Source: Eutypella sp. D-1
Lineage: Eukaryota; Ascomycota; Sordariomycetes; Xylariales; Diatrypaceae
Reading direction: 5' to 3'
Assembly (NCBI GenBank): GCA_023313575.1
Contig: JAJTTP010000001.1
Coordinates: 992,001-1,056,000, forward strand
Length of the DNA: 64,000 bases
Shown here: positions 10,068 through 20,500 of the stretch, piece after piece
How the letters are laid out: the number at the start of each line of letters is the position of its first letter
Numbering within the stretch: position 1 is the stretch's first letter
Notes under the pieces: model-generated
The model's input: the letters and a program-made list of their open reading frames with translations, nothing else
Databases searched by the model: none
Told to the model about the DNA's origin: nothing
Position numbers and translations under genes: made by a program

Positions 10068-11778
10068 CCGAGTAAGTTGGCTGGCCCGGGGGGGGGGGGG
10101 GGGGTTGAGGGGGAAGTAGATAATTAGAGCGGTCTCAGATTACATCTACCAGCTTCCGTTCACGGGGGATCTCTCTCGTATGTACCAATGCAATCTTTTT
10201 TTGGCCCCCCCTCGGAAATAAGCGGCGTTGTTATTGTGTCACACGTTGAGAGTTTTTTTACTAATATGGAATGCCACCGAGTCGAGTGGGTGTATATATA
10301 TATACCACGATTTTTGACGCGTCGAGAAGAAGTCAGTCGTTGAATGTACCAATTGGGCTGGGCTGGCTACTTCAGTGATATCCTGCGCCTCTATAGGCAA
10401 TATTTCTTCGCGTTGGCGTCAAGTTTGAACGCGAAGCCTCGTCCAGGCTTGATGTGGTTATTCGGGGGGAACTAATGAAGTCAGAATTTCCGTACCGAAG
10501 TTTGGTGGTTGTTGTTGTTGATGACGCCGAAGCTGGGGGTGGCCCACCTCCCGTACATACAGCGGAAACCCCACCACCATAAAGTTAGGGCAGATCCGGC
10601 GGGACGGCTTAGGCTGGGTTGGGGTTCTAGAATAACCTTGAACTACTTAGGTACCTAGGTGGAGGCTTGCTAGTAGTAGGTATACATACAGGTAAGTACT
10701 ATGTATCATATCATCTAACTTTCCAATTCTACTCCGTAATAGATCCCAAGATACACCTGCACTAACCGCCCCCTTCTCCCCCTTTTTGTTAATACTTCAC
10801 GTTTCTTTCCACGTCTTTGGGGTTTCAAGTGTATGATGCCTCCGAGCTTAGTATATCGTATCAGATCAGTTATGACCGCACATGAGGGAGGCATCATCAT
10901 CACTACACACAGGTTTTCAACTTCGTTAGTTATACATATACTCTTGTGCAGTTGCGGCGTTAGGGCAGACGAGACGAGACGCTCTTCTTATCCGCAGACA
11001 TGTTTCGCGTCTACGTATCACCCCAACCAACCACGGCACCGGGAGCTCTTCTACGAACGTCGATAGCATTGTCTGTTTGAAAAAAAAAGCTATATTTCAT
11101 GGCGTCTCTAGGTAAGTAGGTAGGTTAAATCTTAGACAGCCTAGGCATTTTTTCTTTTCATATGTCGCTGGCATATTTTCCCAACATGTCTTTTTGTGAC
11201 GATACCCCGTCTGGGGGGGACATTCGCGGCGTGCCAAGCTCCCGCCATCTTACCACCCAACCAGACTTTTTTTCCCGATAACCCACGAGCAGTGTGATGT
11301 TCGGGTCACGGCCCTTTCCAGAACCTTTCATGCATGCCTAACTTGCATGGACGGGCTATACACGTAGGCACTACTAGACCCTCCACGGTTCATCCAACAT
11401 GCCCATCCTGCGTTGTATATCCCCTGCTGTCGAACGGTGTGTAGCGGTATGTATATGGAAGACAGTCCCTGCTATCGCATCGATTGGAGAGGGGATAAAA
11501 CCTGTCATTGATAACTTGCTTCCTGAGGTTGGCACCCACCAACTGGTGGTGCGATGCAGTATATATATATATTGCGCAAACCGTTTCGCGCGTGGCCCCA
11601 ATATCCGCAGTACGTCGGAGTAGCGCTATTTAAAATCGCTTCTCATCGGATTCCACCGCTCTCTCCTCTCCCCGTAACTTAGGGGGTGGGGGCTCGAAGC
11701 GGGTGTCCTCCTACTCTACTCGTCGCAAGCGTAAAGAATAGGAAGTGAGGAGGGAGGGGAGAAGGGGACGCTGTGAAC
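10068..11778. other. Intergenic region between FTA1 and MET8
   Basis: Upstream side of FTA1 and 3' side of MET8. It contains a G run of about 17 at roughly 10088-10104, a TATATATATA tract near 10292, and CTTAGGTACCTAGGT at 10646-10660. No ORF has a recognisable domain; those at 10715-10903 and 11374-11623 look like chance frames. Confidence 0.6.
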
Positions 11779-12793
11779 TTAAACGCCCACGCTGAAGCCA
11801 AAAGAACCATCGAAAACATCGACGTCGTCGGGTCCCACGTTGCCGCCGCGCATAGCCTTGAGGACATCGACGAGGGGCACCTTATTCGCGGGGTAGAAGC
11901 GCAGCAAATTCGTAATATCCTCATCGGTAAGAGCGCACATATCATCCCAGTCATACGCGTCGCTGACGCGGGAGATCCAGCGCATGCGCTTCGGGCCGTC
12001 AGCGGGGTCAGAGGCGACCTCGTCGCGCAGGCGTCGGCGCAGCTCGCCGACGCGCTCGACGGCGTCGCCGGCGTGCGCGGGCAGGGCGCGCGCGATGAAT
12101 TTCCGGATCAGCGAGGCCAGGCGCGGGCCTTTCCCGTTCGTCGACACCATGATTTGGAGGGGCCCGTCGCGGTGCACGCTGCCGAAGTAGAAGTCGCACT
12201 CCGGCGGCACGTCCGCGATGTTCGCCGGGATCCGCCGTTCTTTGCACAGTTTCCAGACTTGTGTTGAGGCTGCGGCGTCGTCGATCGCTACGAGTACCAT
12301 GTCTGGGGGCCCGCCGCCGCCGGGGACAGCAGGTGCGTTGTCGTTGTCGTCATCTGGGTTTTGTGTTGTTGTTGTTGTTGTTGTTGTCGGTGTTGGTGTC
12401 GGCACGGCATCTAGATCGGAGGGCTGGAAGACGCGGTCGATGTGCGTGACTTCGTTCTGGGCGATGCGGTAGCGGACCTCGGGGTTCAGGCCGGAGGAGG
12501 GACACACGACGGTGACCTTGGCGTCGGCGTTGAGGACGTTGAGGATGCGACCGGCCGCCACCTTTAGAAGAGAGTCAGTCCTCGAGCGTGGGTTTTAGGA
12601 AGCGAGGTAAGGTGTGCTGGAAATAGAATATTGGAGTTGCGAACAAACCAAAAAAAGGAAGGCTTACTTCTCCTCCGCCGACAACTAGCACGTGCTTGTT
12701 TCTGATCTGCCAGGCGAGTATCAAACTCCCGCCTCCCTGGACTTTGGGGAAATCCTGCTCCTGCTCCTGCTCCCCTTTTGCGCTTTCTGCCAT
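11779..12793 (-). CDS. MET8: Siroheme synthase Met8 (precorrin-2 dehydrogenase/ferrochelatase)
   Basis: Carries out the last two steps of siroheme formation: NAD-dependent oxidation of precorrin-2 to sirohydrochlorin, then iron insertion. Siroheme is the cofactor of sulfite and nitrite reductases. Exon 1 is 12668-12793, the 106-nt intron is 12562-12667 (GTAAGC...AAAG), and exon 2 is 11779-12561, giving 302 residues against about 274 in yeast. The Rossmann motif HVLVVGGGEVAAGRIL (residues 34-49) is split by the intron. The block NIADVPPECDFYFG carries Asp159, which matches the yeast catalytic Asp141. GPLQIMVSTNGKGPRLASLIR and the helical C-terminal domain are also typical. Extra length comes from a Thr/Asp/Asn low-complexity insert at about 96-128. 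No nitrate or sulfate gene is adjacent. Confidence 0.93.
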
Positions 12794-14150
12794 GCTTATG
12801 GGGGGGGGTGGCGTGGCGGTTATGTATGGAAAAGTATAACGTCGAGGGAAAATATGGACACGAATATAGTAGAAATAAATAGATATACAAGAAATATGTT
12901 TACATGTTAAAAGGCTGTTTACAGGAGTATCACAGCATCCTGGTGTCGTGCTTGTAGAAAGATCGGGATTAATAAGAGGCTTCCAAGAGCCCTTGGGTTG
13001 TTATCTCTAGGGCCGTTATCCGGTTATCAATGCCCTACATAAGCCTTAAGGTAGGTAGGTACATCAGTACATATATACCTAGGCACTAGTAATTAGGTAG
13101 CCCTGAATCTGAAGGGCGCCTAAATTTGGAATTCCAGCCCTGGAGAGCTTCCAGGATCAGGTAATGTTATGCCTGGCAGTTAGCACTTCCAACCAATCAA
13201 CTACCTAGATAATAAGGCTTAGGTAGTAAGGTAGTAGCTATTTATTACTCCTTAGCAGCCAACCCGATAGCCCAGCTGACGTCGTCCTACATAATTAGCT
13301 TGAATCCTTGGGGATGTGATGGACTTACTAGGTAGAGATAATACGTTTTTGGTAGGTGTTATGTATGTATATTACTGTTAGTTTGTTAGTATTGGCGGCC
13401 CCCCCCAACTTTCACCGTCGAAACCTTGAAGTGGCCCCCCTCCATCTTTATTACAGTTTACAGTTCACATTTCACACATTGAATCTTAAATCTTAAATCC
13501 TATTACAACTTAGATACCTACCAGGGGTAGGTTGACTAGGGGAAACAAATAACAAATAACAAATAACTTGCTCGGCCTCCCGGCTCCCCGGATTTAATGC
13601 CGTGAAGACCATGAATGGTTACTGCTCTTAATAATTCATCAACATCCACTCATCTCACTCATTGTCACTCACTGTTTGCGAATCTCCCTCCCTACTCCCT
13701 CCCTACCCTACCCTACCTTACCGTCTTCGCATTTTCAGCCTTCGCATTTCGACGACATCTACAAATAATATTTATTGCATTTCCCGGATCTAAACAGTTT
13801 CCAGTACCAGTCTACGGTCTAAAAGCCAGCCAGCCACCGGACGCCACTCAAACCCTCAAACCCGGACTTGAACCCGGACTCGAACCCGAACTTGAATTCG
13901 TACTCGCACTGGAAACTCTCATGAGCCGCGGCACGGCCATTTCGCACGACTTTTCGCACGACTTTTCGCACGATAGGGGCAACTACCTCATGGCTTTACA
14001 CCTGCCCTCTACCAGCATACATCGACGACACCGCGGCGCATCGTCGAGACCGAGCCACAGGGTTGGATACCCCAACTCCTCCTCCTGCTCCTCCTTCTCC
14101 TCCTCCTCCTCCTCCTCCTCGATTCTTCGTCTCCTCGATTCTTCCTCACC
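12794..14150. other. Shared upstream region of MET8 and PEP7
   Basis: Divergent promoter region of about 1.36 kb. It is rich in TAGGTA words (13050-13080, 13200-13240), with three tandem AACAAAT units near 13544-13566. From about 13600 it turns into a CT-rich leader for the downstream gene, including an upstream ORF (13615-14169) that overlaps the PEP7 start in another frame. A direct repeat of CCCGGACTTGAA-like units lies near 13860-13900, and three TTTTCGCACGA-like units lie near 13938-13972. Confidence 0.6.
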
Positions 14151-16307
14151 ATGGCCAGTCGTAAACTAGGCGGCGGCCGCATCCTAGGGAGCGGGAAAGG
14201 TCTCGCCCCTCCCGCCCCTCCCGCCATACAACTGTCCGCGAGTCCATCCGATAGTACGCTTTCCATCGGTTCACCCGCCGCTTCCATATCCGCCGGTACC
14301 CCCAGCCCCTTACCCGGATTCACCCAGGATTTGACGTCCGCCGTCAGTTTGGCCAGAGGGGGAGGTCCGGGATCCAGTCGTGGGGGCGCCTCCAGTTCCG
14401 AGCTCGTGTGTCCCATTTGTCAGGAAGAGATGTTGACCTTGTTGCAACTGAACCGTCATATAGACGACAACCACCAGGAATTGCCCGAGGTCGAGCAGGA
14501 CGAGGTCAAGACCTGGTTCGACAAGCAGGTCCTCAAGGCCAAGAAGTTCCAGCCCTTGTCCCTCATCAACCAGAAACTCCGTGGCCTCGACGTTTTCGAA
14601 TCCAACGAATCCGCTCCGCCCCCCGCGCCGACCACCGTGCCGTATTCCGCCGCCAGATCCTCCCCGCTGCCCGAGCTTCCCTTCGATCCCGACGACGTTA
14701 TCACCAGGTCCCATTGGCAACGGTCCGGCATCAACGATCCATGTACCGACCCGACCTGCGGCAAGAAGTTGGGCGCGGTCAACGGGAGTATCAACTGCAG
14801 GAAGTGTGGGCGCCTGTTCTGCGAGGAACATACCATGTATCAGATGAAGCTGTCGCGCTCGGCGGCCCACGAGCCCGTCAGGGGTTATTGGTACAGGGTA
14901 TGCGAGACGTGTTACAAGTCGCGGGAAGGCTATAACGATCACAACGGGTTTTCCCGGGACCACACCAAAGATTTCGCTTCTATACGGCGGGTCAAGGTCG
15001 AGAGGCAGGCCTTAGAAATATCCCGGCTAGAGAAGAGGCTCACGCGGTTAACGCAGCTCCTTGCGAACCCACCAGAGGAGATATTAGCCGCGAACAATGC
15101 TGGAGTGGGAAGCGCTGTTGGTGGTGGTGGTGGTGCTGGCAGCCTGCTCGCGCCCGTGCTCTCTACGCAGAGAACGCAGCGCAAGGCCGTCGAGCAGCTG
15201 GTCGTGACCTGGGAGGAAGACGCCAAGGTCAGCAAGTGCCCCTTTTGCCAGCAGGAATTCGGCTCGTGGACGTTTAGGAGACACCACTGCCGGATCTGCG
15301 GCCGGGTCGTCTGCGCGGACCCGCAGACGGCGTGCTCGTCCGAGGTGGCTCTGAGCGTCGCGCACCCGGGCGCGCCGCCGATGACCACAGAAAAGCCAGA
15401 ACTCGGGCCATACCACCACCACTACCAGCAGCAACAACAGCAACACTCCGCCATCAGTCTCGACATCCGCATGTGTCGCGAGTGCAGGGCAACGATCTTC
15501 TCGAAGCGCGACTTCGCGAACTCAGTGGCGCACAAGCCAACAGACCAGCGATCCTACGAGACTTTACGGCAATTCGAGCGCGGGATCCGGGAACTACTTC
15601 CGAGCTTCCAGAAGGCCCTAGCACCACTCCAACAACAACATCAACAACAACAGAACGATGCGCCGCCCTCGCACGCACAGATCCAGAACGCCGCGAAGCT
15701 CCGCAAGAGGCTCACCGACACCTTCACCAAGTACGACGCGGCGGCGCGGCGGATCCGCGACCTGCCCACCGACAGCCCCACCCAGAAGCTCCTCCAGCGC
15801 GCCATCTACGCCGCCGCCTCCGCGTTTCTCCACTTACACATGCTACCCCTGAAGAACCTCCCGCGCATGCTGAAGCAGAGCAGCAGTAGAAACGGCAGCA
15901 GCAACAACAACAACAAAGGCCGTTTGGCACTTCCCAACGGCCACGGCAACGGCAGCAGTGCCTCCGCAGCGGCAGCGGCAGCGACAAGTCCCCTACGCAA
16001 CGGCACCGACTTCTCAGAAACCGCAAGCCAAGCCACCACCACCACCACAACCACAACCACCACAACAGACGAAGCACTAGAAGCAGAAGAGCGCGAACTC
16101 CGCGAGCGCCTGATGGTGCTAGAGGAACAGCGACACCTGGTGCGCGGGATGATGGAGGGGGCGCGCGGTTCGCGACGCTTCGAGGAGCTCGGCGCCCTCG
16201 CCCGCAACGCCGACGAGCTCGATCGCGAGATCCGGGATCTGGGGGATGCCGTGGTACGCGTGGAGGAGCGGTGGCGGGGGGTGTTTGCTGGGGGTGGTGG
16301 TGGGTAG
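14151..16307 (+). CDS. PEP7: FYVE-type endosomal tethering protein Pep7/Vac1 (rabenosyn-5 family)
   Basis: Effector of Rab5/Vps21 that binds PI3P on endosomes and links the Rab, the Sec1-like Vps45 and the SNARE machinery in Golgi-to-vacuole traffic. It is a single exon of 718 residues with a strong start context (CACCATGGCC). Domains in order: a C2H2 finger at about 84-109 (CPICQEEM...HIDDNH); a first, degenerate FYVE-like zinc domain at about 196-258 (CGKK, CRKCGRLFC, RVCETCY); a second, canonical FYVE domain at about 360-450 with the signature RRHHCRICGRVVC and closing MCREC; and a helical Rab-binding-type tail at about 643-700 (LEAEERELRERLMVLEEQ, RRFEEL). Low-complexity Gln, Asn and Thr runs separate the domains. 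Two zinc domains plus an N-terminal C2H2 finger match fungal Pep7 rather than Vps27 or Fab1. Confidence 0.93.
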   Translation: MASRKLGGGRILGSGKGLAPPAPPAIQLSASPSDSTLSIGSPAASISAGTPSPLPGFTQDLTSAVSLARGGGPGSSRGGASSSELVCPICQEEMLTLLQLNRHIDDNHQELPEVEQDEVKTWFDKQVLKAKKFQPLSLINQKLRGLDVFESNESAPPPAPTTVPYSAARSSPLPELPFDPDDVITRSHWQRSGINDPCTDPTCGKKLGAVNGSINCRKCGRLFCEEHTMYQMKLSRSAAHEPVRGYWYRVCETCYKSREGYNDHNGFSRDHTKDFASIRRVKVERQALEISRLEKRLTRLTQLLANPPEEILAANNAGVGSAVGGGGGAGSLLAPVLSTQRTQRKAVEQLVVTWEEDAKVSKCPFCQQEFGSWTFRRHHCRICGRVVCADPQTACSSEVALSVAHPGAPPMTTEKPELGPYHHHYQQQQQQHSAISLDIRMCRECRATIFSKRDFANSVAHKPTDQRSYETLRQFERGIRELLPSFQKALAPLQQQHQQQQNDAPPSHAQIQNAAKLRKRLTDTFTKYDAAARRIRDLPTDSPTQKLLQRAIYAAASAFLHLHMLPLKNLPRMLKQSSSRNGSSNNNNKGRLALPNGHGNGSSASAAAAAATSPLRNGTDFSETASQATTTTTTTTTTTDEALEAEERELRERLMVLEEQRHLVRGMMEGARGSRRFEELGALARNADELDREIRDLGDAVVRVEERWRGVFAGGGGG

Positions 16308-17580
16308 GGGGTTTGAGGTGGGGGGGGGGGGGGGTGGATTCACGGCCGGGGTGGAGGGCGCTTCATGGTTATGCGTGTGCGTGTTTTCATCCCGAGAATA
16401 TTAGGGGACGGACTACGGGCTACGGGCGACGATGAGGAGGCGGGACGTATGCCCATGGGTGGGGTGGGAGGAGGGATATTGCATGGACTTTCATCATCAT
16501 TAAGCCTGTTCCAGCTTCTTTTTTTTTCAAATTTTTTTTTGCGGGTTTTTTTCCCTTGCCACAGCGTCAGATACCGGGCCTTTTCCCTTCATGTCATTGG
16601 TATTGGGGGGGGGGGCATCACCTTTCTTCCCCCCCAGCGCCAATCTTTTCTTTCCTGTTGTTCTTTTGCGTTTTTTGGTCGCATTTGCATGGCGTTGTTT
16701 ATATATGTATGTATTGGAACAAAAATACAAACGGATATGGGGACATGGGACATCATCGGATTCGGATACTACTTTTTTAAGGGGGGTGGAAGAGAGAAAT
16801 ATATGTATATATATATTTATATTCATTATTTGGCTACTCTTATTGTGTTTGTCTTTTGATCTTTTTGAAGAAGCCCCCCCCTCCCCCCGGGGGGGGGATG
16901 TCTGGGGCCCGTTCGCTGTCTACGTCTGTACATCCGTCTGGAGTTGGCATTGCATTCCATTACATGCTCAGGTGTGTTGTTATCATGGGCAGCGGAGGTG
17001 AGAAAGGGGCGGGTAGTAGAAAGCGGGGGGGGGGGGGGGGTAAAGAGAATCTGGTGCCCTGTTCACAGATGGACGCTTGGGGTGTGACATGGGATGGGAT
17101 GGACATGGGATAGAAAAAGATATATATATGTGTGTGTGTGCGTGGGAAAAGATAGCGAAAATGAGGGACTTGTCAAGACAGCGCTCCGTTCCGTCTGTCT
17201 CCATGGCCCGGATTCAGATCCCCTTTTTCTACTTTATTCGTCGCAAACCCCCTCCCCCCCCCCTCATCAAACCATGGGTGAGGAAGATTGTCATGAATGA
17301 TTCTCTGAATGTGGTGCGGTGCGGTGCTTCCCCTGACGAGATGCGGCACGGTACAGTGGTGGGCGGAACAGGATTGTCCTCGAGTTTCCCACGCAAACAC
17401 TTCCGAGAGATCGTCGCCTCCCCCTTATTGGATACGGTGCGGTATTTCCTGAGGGCGCAGTCCGATCTTCTAATACCCGTTTCTCGTTTCTGTGTTCTCG
17501 TATGGGGGTTTCCACGTAGAAAATAGACCTCCGGCCGGGGCATCACGGTCACAGCCTGGCAACCGACTAACTATAACCAT
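16308..17580. other. 3' flank of PEP7 with G-rich runs
   Basis: No supported gene. G runs occur at 16319-16334, around 16604-16614, and at 17025-17040, with matching C runs (16877-16886) and a GGGGGGG block. TATATA tracts lie at 16800-16820 and 17119-17129. ORFs here are short and low complexity. Confidence 0.6.
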
Positions 17581-20500
17581 ACCCCCGGCGGCCATGGTAG
17601 ACAGGACAGAACTGGGTGGATGGCGACTTCGTCACGATATCGTTTGGGGGGCGCTTAGGCATAGATTGTTCTACTCTCACAATTCGGCTACGCTATCGAA
17701 TTCTACTTTCAACTCACTGCGACCTCGCCTATTCATAGCGACTATCTCGGCGTTGAGGTCCTTGGGACACTCGTCGGTATCGAGGGGGGCCGATTACTTA
17801 TTCAACTATTCCACGCTATCTTCCCGCAGGAGAGAGCCTTCGGAGCTCAAGACCAATACATCAGAGCGTATGAATCGCCGCTCGAACCCAGATATCGTCG
17901 AATGGGCTATTTACGGCCCTTTCATGCCCCCATCGGGCGTTTGACCGCGCGGCTACATAAGCGTACGGGAGATCCAATTGGGTCAGTTTGACGTCGAGGG
18001 TATCTCTCCCCTCATGATAGTCGCTGACTTTTTGGCATCACCTACGTAGATGTGTTTGGATATATTTTTCTTTCGGGTGATAATGAGGAAACTCCTCGGT
18101 TGGAAGCCGCAGACGTCGTGCATGGTTGGTCTTGGGTTTCATTATGAGAGAGGTCTTGGATGTCGATACATGCATAGTCGGGGATAACTTTTCAGAGACT
18201 ACGAGCTGGTAGATCGTTTGGTGATACTGGAGTCGAAAAGTCAGAGCTAAGTCTTCGTAACTGTCGTGTATACAAGACGTCTTCCTCCCCCATCACAAGT
18301 AGCCTGACCTTCAATCAAATCCAGTCATTTTTATCCATCTCAACAGGTGATATATCGTAGATAGAGTTCTCATGTACACTGATGTCTGTCCTCTCCATTT
18401 GTCTAGCGAGAGTGTTCTTGTTCATCTGGTGGTCACGATAAATGCGCAAACGTCGGACTCATGCGATTGTAGCTCTTCTATTCTACTCCACGAACCCTAC
18501 TGGGACGTATGATGACCCGTGAGCAAGTTCAATTGGTGCCGTTCGGGGCCATGATTTATGTATTACGCTTGGGGCTGGCAAACCACTGAGGTCCTATTAT
18601 GACATGAATACCTAATTCTTCCGAAAACCCCTTATTGGAGCTGCGAGTCTTTCACTGCCGCTACCTATACTTAACCCCTCAATATTTAGACACTATTTTG
18701 CATGCACGAGCAAGAGACCTTGCAGTTGAGTGTCGTGCCATCAAGGCGCCGAGTTCGGAGCAGGAAGGTCGACTGGTCCCCATCCAATCTAGGAACCTGC
18801 ACTAGTCTCTCTGGTAACGTTGAGAGCATAGTTTTCTCGTCTTGTTTATGCGTATGGTGAGTGGATGTTGAAATGCCAGAGGGAGGTGGCATGCTCAGGC
18901 TTCTTCGTACCAGGAACGCATTGGCCTCAGCAAGCGCGCGATGCATTCATCTCCATTCGCAAGCGGGTATCTAGGAATGATACACTACTATACCTAGTCC
19001 GAACGATCTGGCAGAAGCCACCATTCCTTTTCGGTGCCATGCAGCCCGATGATTCAAGATCGCAGATCGTAGTAAGTTGAACAGTCCTAGCTCGATCTGC
19101 GTCATTTGCGGCAAGGGGTACGGCATGCAGTCCAGCCAGCTCCCAGTTGCTGTCATCTGACATGGGCGCACTATTGAGACTTGGGCCCCCCCATAGGAGG
19201 AGGATCCACAACTCGGAAGACTCTTGCTTAGAGGACGCATGCAAGTAATGCTTCTCACTTGTCAGGCGGCCCGAGATTCACCCTGTACTCACCGTTGCGG
19301 AGGTGGGTATGAACGGCCCCCCCGGGCGTCTCTATATGAGCTCTATATGCAGTGAGCCCATACCGAGCCTCATTAGGAATTTTCAAACGAACAGACCCCA
19401 TGTACAAAAGGTACAAAAAGTTACTCTACCGAGACACGATCCTGTACTGGAGAGAGGAATGGCCGCAGGCGCTAGTGGTATGCCGTACGTCGTTGTCTGA
19501 CAGGAACTGCTGGGATATCATCGCGGTTCGTCCTCTCGGGCCTAATACCTCTAGCTCGTAGCTGACATAATAGTCGTCTATCACCGGGTACCGTTCACAA
19601 CATTCTCAAACTCTTAGAGCTGAAAACAAGCATCCGAACATCAGATGTTAGGAACACACGGGGACAAGCACGATGACGGGTTGGTGGAGTAATTACAAGC
19701 GGTTTAGTATGTCTTAGAGTCCTTTACTTGAGATAAGGGACCACCCCTCGGTGGCTTCCTTAAGAATGGCGTGTCGCAAACGCCGGAAGTCCCCTGGGCA
19801 TGTAAACCAAACGGGGAAATAGTAAGCTAGGTACACACTGATTATTGATATCGGTCTGGCACAGATTGGTCGAGATCTGCTCTAGAAGGCTACTTGCAAA
19901 ACGCTTGCTCACAGTAGTCACCGCACTGCAATATAATGCAATTACCACTACTAATTAAATTACAGAGATGCTTGTGATAGTAAGTAGACTTCTGTCTAGC
20001 AGATAAATTTTAGGGGAGGATCTCCTATAGACAGCGTTTCGTTTGAGTTCATATGAACGAACCAACAGCGCCATAGCAAATAGCCTGGATCCTAGATGAC
20101 TCTCCGTACTGAGACAGCCAGGGGTGAGCCGTTGTGACTCAATAACCTGAGACGGCCAAATACAGAATCTCCTGCACTTGATAACTTATCTAGATCTAGA
20201 TGTGCACTGTTCGTTGGTAACGTGATCTCTGCAGATTGAGGGTGGGTAGGCTATGTCTAGTTGTAATCATACAAGTAATCTCTTCTCCATCTCACAGATA
20301 GCGATCTCCATCTATCTTGTTTTCCTATACAATATAATATGCCCAAACCTTCTCGTCAACAAATCGGGCATGACAACGCATAATTTGGTCTAATAGATAG
20401 CCTGCCACAAGTAATTACAAGGTCTCCCTTGCTGTAGATATTTGCATCAAATGAGCTTTATCTTAGCTCAATATTCGTATGAAGGCACACTCGTCGTCCG

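Noticed and set aside
11773..12267. 164-codon plus-strand ORF
   Set aside because: Antisense shadow of MET8 exon 2.
17640..17990. Plus-strand frame without a start codon that reads protein-like (YIRAYESPLEPRYRRMGYLRPF)
   Set aside because: About 90 codons with no start, no flanking exon and no family match; a decayed gene fragment is possible but cannot be supported.
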